This document shows, piece after piece, positions 16,654 through 25,349 of a stretch of 33,749 nucleotides of DNA (position 1 is its first letter; every line of letters begins with the position of its first letter). The stretch spans positions 2,229 to 35,977 of the forward strand of contig DYLF01000009.1 of the NCBI GenBank assembly GCA_020722205.1, given 5' to 3'. The notes beneath the pieces are model-generated. The model searched no databases. It was not told the origin of the DNA and was given only the letters and a program-made list of their open reading frames with translations. A program made the position numbers and the translations under genes. Source of the DNA: Desulfobacca acetoxidans. Lineage in GTDB: Bacteria; Desulfobacterota; Desulfobaccia; Desulfobaccales; 0-14-0-80-60-11.

Positions 16654-17730
16654 ATGGTATCCCGGCGGGCGATTTCTGGGCTGGTACTGCTTTTCTTCTT
16701 ACTGCTGGTCGCCTTCCCTTTGTCCCCCCTGGCGGCAGACAGCTCTTTCTTGGCCGCGCCGCCGCGGCCCCAAGTGCTGGCACCCGCAGAATTCCCCCAC
16801 ACGGCCAGGATGCTCCGCCGGCTTGCCTTAAGCTATGTGCCAGGACTCTCCCGGGAGGCCCGGGAGCAGGATTTTCTCCAGAAACTGACCCAGGCCAGAA
16901 GCATGCTTGGGCTGACGCGCTTAGTGGCCCTTCGGCATCAGACCCTGGCTTTGGCGGCAGCCAACGGACGGGAGCCCTCCTGGGAATTTTTGCGGCGCCA
17001 ACGCTGGCCTCAGGGTGAAAAAGTGGGCCTCACCCTGAGTGTGCCGGTGTGGGTGCCCTGCCGGGCCCGCCGTGTCACTACCTATGCCGGCTTCGAAAAG
17101 CGCTGGGAAACGGTGGCGATGCAATTACCCCGCCATTCCGGCTATGTGTGGTTCGCCGGGCAATTAGCCGACATCAATGACAAGGCCCGGTATCGGGCAG
17201 AAACCATTCAGTTCGAGATTAACAGCCGCTTTGCCCCACTGGTGGCATTGTTCCTAGAATATATCTTTCGGGAAGGATGGTATGAGAGGGAGAAAAGGAT
17301 ACCTTTGCTGGTGGTGCGGGGCGGCGAAGACACTTATGCGGCCAGTGGCTACAGCGGCCCGGTAACGGCGGAGTGTTTGAGTTTCCCCGATGAGGAGGGA
17401 GCTTCTCTTTCGGCTCAGGTTAAAACCCTGATTCATCCCAGCCTGGCCGCCATTCACCACGGCCGCCACAGTAAGACCTCCAACCATCGTCTGGGGCTGG
17501 CCTTGGACCTGAATGACTTCAATTTCGCCGAAGTCGTGGATGGCTCTCCCAACCCCATCAGCCGGGCCACCCGTCAGTATGACCGTGACGCCATGCATAA
17601 ACTGGATGCCCGCCATCTCCCGGCCTGGGTCTATCGAGCCGGCAAGTGGGTGGGTTTACGCCTGCCCCAAGAGTGGATTTACTTCGGCTACCACACGGAT
17701 TGGGCCCATTTCGACGTCGGCACCAGATGA
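16654..17730 (+). CDS. Secreted M15-like peptidase (D-Ala-D-Ala carboxypeptidase type)
   Basis: A 358-residue exported protein. From ATG 16654 it opens with basic residues and a hydrophobic run (LVLLFFLLLVAFPLSPLAA), a signal peptide cleaved near AADS. The C-terminal part has SNHRLGLALD, which fits the zinc motif SXHXXGXAXD of M15 peptidases, and a late HTDWAHFDVG resembling their EXWH end, with Asp in place of the usual Glu. Such enzymes trim peptidoglycan stems in the periplasm. The middle (about residues 90-230) matches nothing I know. ATG 16654 is better than a TTG at 16618 because the signal peptide then starts properly and AGGTGA is close by. Confidence 0.72.
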   Translation: MVSRRAISGLVLLFFLLLVAFPLSPLAADSSFLAAPPRPQVLAPAEFPHTARMLRRLALSYVPGLSREAREQDFLQKLTQARSMLGLTRLVALRHQTLALAAANGREPSWEFLRRQRWPQGEKVGLTLSVPVWVPCRARRVTTYAGFEKRWETVAMQLPRHSGYVWFAGQLADINDKARYRAETIQFEINSRFAPLVALFLEYIFREGWYEREKRIPLLVVRGGEDTYAASGYSGPVTAECLSFPDEEGASLSAQVKTLIHPSLAAIHHGRHSKTSNHRLGLALDLNDFNFAEVVDGSPNPISRATRQYDRDAMHKLDARHLPAWVYRAGKWVGLRLPQEWIYFGYHTDWAHFDVGTR

Positions 17731-17795
17731 GTCACGGGATAAGGGGTCTGGTTTTGGGTAGGGAAGCTGAAAATTGAATTGACCCCAGCGCGAAC

Positions 17796-20720
17796 ATGAC
17801 TAATGCCATGCTGTCAGAGCTAGTCCATGCCCTGCGGAGTGCCCCCGAATATCAAGATATTATTCGGCACTACCAATATGTCGAACCCCGGCCGGTGGAA
17901 TTTTATGACGGTGACCCGAAATTGCCGGGGCCAGTGCTGGTAGCCTTACAGCGCCTGGGCATCCCTCGTCTCTACCGGCACCAGGGGGAGGCCCTGGCCG
18001 CCATCCGGGAGGGACGCCACATCCTGGTGGCCACTCCCACAGCCAGCGGCAAGACCCTGATTTACAACCTGCCGGTGCTGGCCACCTTACTGGCCGAGCC
18101 GCAGGCACACGCTCTGTACCTTTTTCCACTGAAAGCCCTGGCTCAGGATCAGCTCAAGGCCCTGAAAGAACTTGATAATGCCCTACCCTCCCCTTTTGTC
18201 TCGGCGGCCATTTACGACGGCGACACTCCTCCCTCCCAGCGCCAAGCCCTGAAAGCCTGGCCGCCTCAGGTGCTGATCAGCAATCCGGACATGCTGCATC
18301 TGGGCCTTTTGCCGTACCACGACGGCTGGGCCCGGTTCTTTGCCCGCCTGCGTTTTGTGGTCATCGATGAAGTCCACACCTATCGCGGCATTTTCGGCAG
18401 TCATCTGGCCCAGGTGCTGCGGCGGCTCCGCCGCTTGTGTGCCCATTACGGAGCAGCGCCGCAATTTTTGATGTCTTCGGCCACCATTGCAGAAGCACCT
18501 GATTTTATTGATAAATTGACCGGGTTGGAAGTGACTCTCATTGGCGACAGCGGCGCACCTCAGTCAGGACGTCACTTTCTCTTTCTCAATCCGTTGACTG
18601 GCGGCGCTACGGTCGCCGCCCAGATTTTCGCCCACTGCGTCAAGCAGAATCTGGCCACCATCTGCTTCACCCAGAGTCGCAAGCTCACGGAGCTCATTCA
18701 TCTTTGGGTTCAGCGCCAGATTCCAGAGCTGAGGCGCTACCTGAGCTCTTACCGGGCCGGCTTCCTGCCTGAGGAGCGCCGGGAGATCGAAGCCAAACTG
18801 GCCAAGGGCAAGATGCGGGGGGTCATCTCCACCAGTGCCCTGGAGATGGGCATTGATATCGGAGGCCTAAACGTTTGCATCCTGGTGGGTTACCCCGGCA
18901 CTATGGTCACCGCCATGCAGCGCATTGGTCGGGTGGGGCGGGGCAATGGGGATTGCCTGATTGTCCTGGTGGCCATGCCGGATGCCCTGGATCAATATTT
19001 CATCAAGTATCCGGAGGAATTTTTTGGTCGTTCCCTGGAGGCGGCGGTGGTGGACCCGGACAATCCGGTGGTAGTCCGGGCTCATCTGCCCTGCGCTGCC
19101 CAGGAACTGCCCCTTAATCCTGAGACGGAAAAGTTTTTCGATCTAACTGCTCATCAAGAGGAACTGGCCGCGCTGGCGCAGCAGGGACGCCTCCTGCAGA
19201 GCGCGCAGGGCCAGGTCTGGTTGGCCCGTTCCCGCTTTCCCCAGAAGGAAGTGAACATTCGGGGCGTGGGCGAGAGCTTCGCCATCTTCCAGATCGGCAA
19301 AAAAAAGCCCCTGGGACATGTGGACGGACACCGGGCCTTAAAGGAATGCCATCCCGGCGCCGTCTATCTGCACAAAGCCGACACTTTCACGGTTGAAAAA
19401 CTGGACCTCGACAAGCGCAATGTCTGGGTAAAACCCATCGACCCCCATTACTTCACCCGCATCCAAACTGATAAGGAAACAGAGATTCTGGAGGTGCTGG
19501 CGACCAGGCAGGTCGCCAAGTTTACCGCTCACAGCGGCCGCCTCAAAGTTACCGAACGGATCCTGTCTTATGAGAAGCGCCGCCTCCCCGGGCAGGAACT
19601 TTTAGGTATCATCCCCCTGGACCTGCCGCCGCAAATCTTTGAAACCGTGGGGATGTGGATGGAGATACCCCAAACGGTGAAGGAGGCCATCTATCAGAGC
19701 GGTCTTCACTTTATGGGCGGCATCCACGCCCTGGAGCATACTCTGATCAGCATGTTTCCCCTTTTTGCCTTGGCGGACCGCAATGACATCGGCGGCATTT
19801 CCACCCCGGCCCATCCCCAGGTGGGCGGCGCCGCTATTTTTATTTATGATGGTTATCCGGGGGGCGTAGGTTTGGCGGCCCGGGCTTTTCAGATTCTGGA
19901 CGAGCTGCTCCGGCGGGCCTATGAAACTATTACTGCCTGTGCCTGCGAAGAGGGTTGTCCTTCCTGCATCCACTCCCCCAAGTGCGGCTCCGGCAACAAA
20001 CCGTTAGACAAGGAGGCTGCCCGCCAGGTGGCCGAGATGCTTTTGACCGGGCGGGTCTGCCAGCCGGTTGTGGTCTCCGCCTCCCCCCCGGTCACCCTGC
20101 CTCCTGTCCCCCCTCCCTCCCCTACCCTTCTGCCCCCGAGCACCGTTCCTTGGATGCACAGCCGCCGGGTGGGGTTTCTAGACTTGGAGACCTGTTGCTC
20201 CGCCGAAGAGGTGGGCGGCTGGCACCGCTGCCACGAGATGGGAGTATCCGTGGCGGTGCTGATCGAAACCCAACCGGAGCGCTGCACTGTTTACCGACAG
20301 GAAAACCTGGAGCAGTTGGGGCGCCGCCTGAAGGAGCTTGAGCTGGTAGTGGGTTTTAACCTCAAACGCTTCGATTATCGGGTCCTGCAACCGTACCTCA
20401 ATCTGCCTCTCACCGAATTGCTCACTCTGGACATTCTGGAGGAAATCTACCAGGTGTTGGGGTTCCGGCTCTCCCTGAACCATCTGGCAGAAATGACTCT
20501 GGGCCAACAGAAGACCGGGGACGGCCTGTTGGCCTTGGAGTATTACAAGGAGGGCAAGTGGCAGGAATTGGAGGACTACTGCCGCCAGGATGTGCTCCTC
20601 ACGCGGAGCCTCTTTGAATTCGGAGCCAAGGAGGGCTACCTGCTTTATCGCCACCGCCAGGGGACCGTGGTCAAGGTGCCGGTGGCTTGGCAGGAGGAGC
20701 GGTTTTTTCGCAAACCGTGA
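17796..20720 (+). CDS. MrfA-type DEAH helicase fused to MrfB-type exonuclease
   Basis: A 974-residue protein. Residues 50-450 are a superfamily 2 helicase with Walker A ATPTASGKT (79-87), DEVH (191-194), SSAT, SALEMGIDIGG and QRIGRVGR. Residues 600-760 form the DUF1998-type region with the cysteine cluster Cys715-X-Cys717-X3-Cys721-X2-Cys724, as in Bacillus MrfA (YprA). After a Pro-rich linker, residues 790-955 are an RNase-H-like 3'-5' exonuclease with Asp796 and Glu798 in FLDLET, Asp860 in KRFDYRV, and Tyr928-X3-Asp932. This matches YprB (MrfB), normally a separate protein. In B. subtilis the pair repairs mitomycin C damage; a DNA repair role here is inferred. The start has a poor ribosome site; ATG 17808 is an alternative. 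Confidence 0.9.
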   Translation: MTNAMLSELVHALRSAPEYQDIIRHYQYVEPRPVEFYDGDPKLPGPVLVALQRLGIPRLYRHQGEALAAIREGRHILVATPTASGKTLIYNLPVLATLLAEPQAHALYLFPLKALAQDQLKALKELDNALPSPFVSAAIYDGDTPPSQRQALKAWPPQVLISNPDMLHLGLLPYHDGWARFFARLRFVVIDEVHTYRGIFGSHLAQVLRRLRRLCAHYGAAPQFLMSSATIAEAPDFIDKLTGLEVTLIGDSGAPQSGRHFLFLNPLTGGATVAAQIFAHCVKQNLATICFTQSRKLTELIHLWVQRQIPELRRYLSSYRAGFLPEERREIEAKLAKGKMRGVISTSALEMGIDIGGLNVCILVGYPGTMVTAMQRIGRVGRGNGDCLIVLVAMPDALDQYFIKYPEEFFGRSLEAAVVDPDNPVVVRAHLPCAAQELPLNPETEKFFDLTAHQEELAALAQQGRLLQSAQGQVWLARSRFPQKEVNIRGVGESFAIFQIGKKKPLGHVDGHRALKECHPGAVYLHKADTFTVEKLDLDKRNVWVKPIDPHYFTRIQTDKETEILEVLATRQVAKFTAHSGRLKVTERILSYEKRRLPGQELLGIIPLDLPPQIFETVGMWMEIPQTVKEAIYQSGLHFMGGIHALEHTLISMFPLFALADRNDIGGISTPAHPQVGGAAIFIYDGYPGGVGLAARAFQILDELLRRAYETITACACEEGCPSCIHSPKCGSGNKPLDKEAARQVAEMLLTGRVCQPVVVSASPPVTLPPVPPPSPTLLPPSTVPWMHSRRVGFLDLETCCSAEEVGGWHRCHEMGVSVAVLIETQPERCTVYRQENLEQLGRRLKELELVVGFNLKRFDYRVLQPYLNLPLTELLTLDILEEIYQVLGFRLSLNHLAEMTLGQQKTGDGLLALEYYKEGKWQELEDYCRQDVLLTRSLFEFGAKEGYLLYRHRQGTVVKVPVAWQEERFFRKP

Positions 20721-20844
20721 GCAAGATATTCAAGAGAATCCAATCCGTTGCACACGAAGGTAAATTATTGGGTTTTTAGCCGCCCTTATGGATCAGCCTG
20801 AAACAGAGCAGGCAGTTAAGTCGGGAAGGGTTGCTGCAGGTTTT

Positions 20845-21684
20845 TTATAGAAACAGCACCCCTCCGTAGCCCACAAAGCTATCCCCCGGCATGATATCGT
20901 AGCTGGTATAGTAATCCACGAGCATGGCCTTGGTGGCCCCCAATTTTTTGGCCGCGGCGATGGCGGCCGCCGGGGCTCCGGGACTGCAGGAACTCTGGTC
21001 CCGGGTGGCGGCCTGCACTGCAGCGAGGCCATCCAGCTTCAGCACCTGATCCAGGAAGTATTTGTCATTCACCTCCTTGACCCACTTCACCGCCGCCGCC
21101 CCATAGCCTTTGGGGGCCCAACCGTAATTAGGGCCGTAATGGGTCAAGTCGGCGGAGCCGAAGCACATCAGGGAGACTCTTAGTTCCTGAGCCACCGCAG
21201 CCACCGCCTCACCCAGCTCCAAGGCATGAGCCGACTGTGGCGAACGGATGGCCAGTACCTTGGCCTGGGGGAAGAAGTACTTCACGAAAGGCAGATTGAC
21301 TTCGATGGTGTTGTCCCCGGGATACTCCTCCCGCAGGGGGAGGCGGCGCTGCAAGGGCTCATAAAATTCCGTGGCCAACCGCACCTCTCCCAGAGGTGTC
21401 TCCCAACTTTCCTCTGTCGCCAGGAGAGGAGGCGAGTCTGCTCCCAGATGACCGCCGAAGACACAGATCACCTGTGGCTGACCACTCAGAGAAGCCAGAT
21501 AAAAGACTCGGGCGGCCAGCTTTCCGGAAAAATACCACCCGGCATGGGGCACCATGCCGCCGAAAACCTTAGTCCCAGCCGGCAGTGGCTTGACACCGGC
21601 GATATATTGCTCTATTTCCTTCTGGCAGCCGCTCTTGCTGCCAGGATACCAGCCCGGGGGCAACATTCTGGGACGGATGCGCAT
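20845..21684 (-). CDS. MEMO1-family protein (AmmeMemoRadiSam system protein B type)
   Basis: A 279-residue protein of the MEMO fold, related to class III extradiol dioxygenases. The family start is clear: LPPGWYPGSKSGCQKEIEQY followed by GGMVPHAGWYFSGKLAARVF. Later motifs are VFGGHLG, PGDNTIEVNLPFV and FGSADLTHYGPNYG. The histidines in PHAGW, GGHLG and LTHYG sit where the metal ligands of this fold are found. In many prokaryotes the gene is linked to an AMMECR1-like and a radical SAM gene; neither is adjacent here. GGAGGAAGCC precedes ATG 21684. The biochemical role of the family is unresolved. Confidence 0.9.
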   Translation of the reverse strand: MRIRPRMLPPGWYPGSKSGCQKEIEQYIAGVKPLPAGTKVFGGMVPHAGWYFSGKLAARVFYLASLSGQPQVICVFGGHLGADSPPLLATEESWETPLGEVRLATEFYEPLQRRLPLREEYPGDNTIEVNLPFVKYFFPQAKVLAIRSPQSAHALELGEAVAAVAQELRVSLMCFGSADLTHYGPNYGWAPKGYGAAAVKWVKEVNDKYFLDQVLKLDGLAAVQAATRDQSSCSPGAPAAAIAAAKKLGATKAMLVDYYTSYDIMPGDSFVGYGGVLFL

Positions 21685-22224
21685 GGCTTCCTCCGAAGTC
21701 AGCCGTGGAAATTCGAGATTTGGCGGCTGATTGCAGGGTTTTCAGGCCTTACATTTTTCTGAGTAGTTTCAAGTTCCAGGTCGCAATCCTTTAGTAAATA
21801 GGTTGAGCACCGCCCACCTTGCTTGTCATGTTCTCATGGTGAGCCGCAGGAGCAAGAGTTTTTTGTTCTGTTAGTAAGCTTGTTTGGATGGGAATCAACA
21901 AACGATTCCGGTGGTTTAAGCTGGGCCCGCCGGCGGCGCCTTCTGCTAATACCCGAAAAGCCCGCAGAATAATTTGTTTTTTCTTTTTAATCCGAAGCCT
22001 GTTGTTTGTCAAGGCAGCTGTTTTTGAGCCCCCCCACCCTAAGGGCCGTGATCCCACGATGACCACTAAAAAACATGAATATGCCCTATGAATGCCTTGC
22101 AGTAGCAACTTATTGATTATTTTTCTGGTAACCTGCCCCCAGTTTGGCAGGCTGTGCCAGCAGCACCTTTTCTTGGCGACAGCCTGTCGACAAGCTATAA
22201 AATTTATATTAAAAAAAGACTACC
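21685..22224. other. 540-base divergent intergenic region
   Basis: It separates the MEMO gene (minus) from the APC permease (plus). No credible gene is seen; a 67-codon frame at 21888-22091 has the composition of noncoding DNA. The right end holds a promoter match for the permease (separate entry) and a small dyad TGGCA-N5-TGCCA (22145-22159). Confidence 0.5.
22173..22201 (+). promoter_or_regulatory. Sigma-70-type promoter for the APC permease
   Basis: TTGGCG (22173-22178) and TATAAA (22196-22201) are exactly 17 bases apart. The expected start of transcription is near 22208, about 17 bases before the permease ATG, leaving a very short leader without a clear Shine-Dalgarno site. Confidence 0.5.
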
Positions 22225-24021
22225 ATGACTGAGTTGAGTCTCTCCGCCGTGTCAGGTAAGCCTGCACCGACGCCGGAGGAACTTTTAGAGGGTGAGACCA
22301 AGAAGGAGCGGCTGGGTGTTTGGTATGCCACAGCCATCTGCGGCAATGACATCACCTCGTCCTGCCTTTACGTGGCGGCCATTTCGGCGGTGTATGCTCA
22401 TGCCCTGGCGCCCTTGGCGCTGTTGATTGTTGGTGGCATCCTCTATTTATATCGCAAAATCTACACGGAAGTAGTGGAGGCTCTGCCTCTTAACGGCGGG
22501 GCCTATAACTGCCTGCTGAACAGCACCCGCAAGTTTACTGCGGCCCTGGCCGCTTGTTTCACCTTGCTGTCCTATCTGGCCACCGCCGTGATCTCGGCCA
22601 AAACTGCGGCCGAATATCTGGATAACCTGTTGCCTTTCCTGCCAACCATGGAGGCCACCGCCGCGGTCTTGCTCATCTTTGCCATCCTCACCATTCTGGG
22701 AATTACTGAGTCCGCCCGGGTGGCCCTGGTGATTTTTCTTATCCACCTGGCCACCTTGACTTTATTTATTCTTTTGAGCCTGCCGGTGGTCCTCCAGTCT
22801 CCGATAATGTGGCTGCAAAACTTTCAGGTCCTGCGTCTCGAGGTGGAGTGGCCCAAAGCCTTGTTCTTAGGGGTCTCGGCGGCCATGCTGGGGGTGAGTG
22901 GCTTTGAGAGTTCCGCCAATTTTGTCGAGCAGCAGCAACACGGAGTTTTTCGTTTGACACTGCGCAACATGTGGCTGGCAGTCATCATCTTCAATCCTCT
23001 TATCTCTCTGCTGGCTTTGGGGTTAATGCCGGTTAGTGAGATTTCTGTGTATCGGGACGATCTGCTCTCCCATCTCGGACTCTTGGTAGGGGACACCTAT
23101 TTGCACAACCTGATCGTGGCCGACGCCTTTCTGGTGTTGTCCGGGGCGGTGCTTACCAGCTATGTGGGGATCACCGGCTTGGTGCACCGTATGACCCTGG
23201 ATCAGTGCTTCCCCCAATTCTTTCTGAAAACCAACCGCCGCGGCACTTACCACCGCATTATTCTGGGATTCATGGGGCTATGCATCTCCATTCTCTATCT
23301 CACCAAGGGCAACCTGCTGTCCCTGGCCGGAGTGTACACCATCTCTTTTCTGGGGGTCATGACCCTTTTCGGCGTCGGCAACCTCCTGCTCAAAATCAAC
23401 CGCAAAGAACTGAAACGCACTTACCGGGCGGGGTGGTGCACCGTGATCCTGGGAGTTTTAGCCACCCTGGTGGGCATCATCGGCAATGTCATCATCAACT
23501 ATCGGTTTTTCCTGTATTTTGCCGTTTATTTTGTTCCCGCCGTGCTCCTGGTGAGCCTGATGTACTCCCGCATCGCCCTTTACAAGACCGTCCTTACCCT
23601 GGCCAATGAGGCCCTGGAGCGAATTTTCGTCTGGCGCTCGGTGATTATTGACCACATCATGGAGATCACTAATATCAGGGTGGTACTGTTTATCAGGGGC
23701 GGCAGACTAAACCGGCTGGCCAAAGCTTTTGAGTACATTGCCAAAAACGAATCTAGTAGGATGATCACGGTGGTGCGCCTTTACCTGCACCCTAATGAGG
23801 CCGAGGAAGAGGAAGTCAAACAGAATCTCAAAATCATGCAAGAGCTCTACCCGGACTTTAAAGTGGCGTATCTGTCCAAACAGGGGGTTTTTGGGCCGGC
23901 GGTGGTGGAAGCTATCTCCCAAGAACTTAAGGTCCCGAAGAATAATATCTTTATTGGCGCTCCGGAAGAAAAACACCGGTTTTCTCTAGAAGAAATGGGC
24001 GGCGTCCGGGTTATTTTCTAA
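22225..24021 (+). CDS. APC-superfamily permease with C-terminal cytosolic domain
   Basis: A 598-residue inner-membrane transporter. Residues 30-450 form about 12 hydrophobic helices with APC-like features: LGVWYATAICGNDITSSCLY, where the first helix is interrupted, LNGGAYNCLLNS, LGVSGFESSANFVE and VLTSYVGITGLVHRM. Residues 455-598 are soluble, with an alpha/beta pattern (IRVVLFIRGGRLNRLAKAFE, MITVVRLYLH, FKVAYLSKQGVFGPAVVEAI) that recalls universal-stress-like regulatory tails of some APC transporters. The substrate may be an amino acid or a cation such as K+; I cannot choose. No neighbour on the same strand suggests a pathway. Confidence 0.8.
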   Translation: MTELSLSAVSGKPAPTPEELLEGETKKERLGVWYATAICGNDITSSCLYVAAISAVYAHALAPLALLIVGGILYLYRKIYTEVVEALPLNGGAYNCLLNSTRKFTAALAACFTLLSYLATAVISAKTAAEYLDNLLPFLPTMEATAAVLLIFAILTILGITESARVALVIFLIHLATLTLFILLSLPVVLQSPIMWLQNFQVLRLEVEWPKALFLGVSAAMLGVSGFESSANFVEQQQHGVFRLTLRNMWLAVIIFNPLISLLALGLMPVSEISVYRDDLLSHLGLLVGDTYLHNLIVADAFLVLSGAVLTSYVGITGLVHRMTLDQCFPQFFLKTNRRGTYHRIILGFMGLCISILYLTKGNLLSLAGVYTISFLGVMTLFGVGNLLLKINRKELKRTYRAGWCTVILGVLATLVGIIGNVIINYRFFLYFAVYFVPAVLLVSLMYSRIALYKTVLTLANEALERIFVWRSVIIDHIMEITNIRVVLFIRGGRLNRLAKAFEYIAKNESSRMITVVRLYLHPNEAEEEEVKQNLKIMQELYPDFKVAYLSKQGVFGPAVVEAISQELKVPKNNIFIGAPEEKHRFSLEEMGGVRVIF

Positions 24022-24425
24022 CCCTCAGAGACAACAATTTTTTTTCTGCTTGATTTCCTTGCTCCGAAAATCAAAGTTTTTGGCACCGAATGTCGGGGGG
24101 CAGGGACTGCTTTGAGAATTCAGAGTTCACGCCTCAGATTAAAGAATAAAGGGTTGTTAACTCTTCCTGATTTTAGTTGGGGCGGAAGTCCCGTGATTTG
24201 GGTTGAGCCGCTGGGTGATAAGGGCCTACCTAAGACTTTGATCTCTGAATTTGAAATATTTTATTGGGTCTTGAGTAGCTGGCGGAGCACCCGGAGCCAG
24301 GTTGAATACCCACAACTCTATCATAAAAATTTCTCACTTTTGGGGGCATCACACCCTGCTATTCTACTCATATTTTAGTCAGCCCAGACCTGACAGATCT
24401 CCAATAGCTTACCACCAAGGACTCG
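24022..24425. other. 404-base convergent gap
   Basis: It lies between the permease (plus) and nadC (minus). An 88-codon frame at 24112-24378 has no recognisable protein features. A run of eight Ts after the permease stop lacks a stem, so it is not a convincing terminator. I see nothing else in it. Confidence 0.4.
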
Positions 24426-25322
24426 CTATTCACATCCTTCCACCGCGGTCACCCGCAGATGAATGTCCACTGCCGGTGCGCTGTGGGTGAGGGCGCCCAT
24501 AGAGATGAACTGCACGCCCGTGGCGGCCACCCGGGGAAGGCGCTCGGCGGTCAGGCCGCCAGAGGCCTCCAGGATCGCCCGGCCTTTGGCCAAGGCCGCG
24601 GCTCGTTGCAAGGTAGCGTCATCCAGGTTGTCCAACATGACGACCTCAGCCCCGGCAGCCAGCGCCTCCTGGAGGCCGTCCAAGTCGGTAACCTCCACTT
24701 CAATCTTGAGGAGATGATGGGTATGGCGGCGGGCCCGGCGGATGGCCTCAGTAATTGAGCCTACACAAAATAGGTGATTGTTTTTGATGATAACGCCGTC
24801 GGCCAGGCTGAAACGGTGGTTGCGGCCCCCTCCCAGACGGACGGCGTATTTTTCCAACGCCCGCCACCCCGGGGTGGTCTTGCGAGTGTCCAACAAGGCC
24901 ACCGGCTTGGCCGCCACCGCGGCCGTCAAACGTCGGGTATAGGTAGCGATGCCGGATAAGCGCATGAGGAAGTTCAGGGCCACCCTTTCCCCGGTGAGGG
25001 TTGCGGCCAAGGACCCCACAACTTCAGCCAATACGGTCCCGGGCTCAACTTCCTGTCCCTCCGCTACCCGCGGATAAACGTCGAGTTCTGGATCAAGTCG
25101 GTGAAAAACCAAGGCCGCCGCCGGCAGACCGGCCACCACCAAAGTCTGCTTGGCCCGGATCTCCGCCCTGCCCCGCCAGCCGGCCGGGATGAGGGCCTGG
25201 GTGGTGATATCCCCCGATCCCAGGTCTTCTTCCAGAGCCAGGTCTATGAGGCGCGTTAGGTGGGGAGAAAACGGAAAGGGGATTTCCGGGGTTTTGAGTT
25301 TTGGATTTTGGGTTTTGATCAT
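24426..25322 (-). CDS. nadC: Nicotinate-nucleotide pyrophosphorylase (carboxylating)
   Basis: Quinolinate phosphoribosyltransferase, which converts quinolinate and PRPP to nicotinate mononucleotide in de novo NAD synthesis. The 298 residues include LALEEDLGSGDITTQALIP, LNFLMRLSGIATYTRRL, LLDTRKTTPGWRALEKYAVR (PRPP and quinolinate contacts), GGGRNHRFSLADGVIIKNNH, IEVEVTDLDG, VVMLDN and ASGGL, all family hallmarks. The first dozen residues (IKTQNPKLKTP) are not conserved family sequence: they are encoded by a heptanucleotide repeat (25289-25316), and ATG 25322 is the only usable start before the conserved region. The ribosome site is poor. nadA and nadB are not in the window. A Cys-rich small gene ends 27 bases upstream. 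Confidence 0.93.
   Translation of the reverse strand: MIKTQNPKLKTPEIPFPFSPHLTRLIDLALEEDLGSGDITTQALIPAGWRGRAEIRAKQTLVVAGLPAAALVFHRLDPELDVYPRVAEGQEVEPGTVLAEVVGSLAATLTGERVALNFLMRLSGIATYTRRLTAAVAAKPVALLDTRKTTPGWRALEKYAVRLGGGRNHRFSLADGVIIKNNHLFCVGSITEAIRRARRHTHHLLKIEVEVTDLDGLQEALAAGAEVVMLDNLDDATLQRAAALAKGRAILEASGGLTAERLPRVAATGVQFISMGALTHSAPAVDIHLRVTAVEGCE
25289..25316. repeat. Heptanucleotide tandem repeat at the nadC start
   Basis: Four consecutive 7-mers of pattern GRRTTTT (GGGTTTT, GAGTTTT, GGATTTT, GGGTTTT) lie inside the first codons of nadC. This kind of degenerate 7-base periodic repeat resembles short tandemly repeated repetitive (STRR) sequences described in cyanobacteria. A related 7-base array lies at the right end of this window. 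Confidence 0.6.
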
Positions 25323-25349
25323 GATCGGGCTGATCGACCTGGCAGCGAA

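Noticed and set aside
16469-16783. 104-codon minus-strand frame over the fmdB upstream region
   Set aside because: It covers the sigma-54 candidate and the signal peptide of the M15-like gene, and its product has no family features.
22145-22159. TGGCA-N5-TGCCA as a sigma-54 element
   Set aside because: On either strand the -12 GC falls at the wrong spacing.
24112-24378. 88-codon frame after the permease
   Set aside because: Irregular composition, no ribosome site, no recognised domain.
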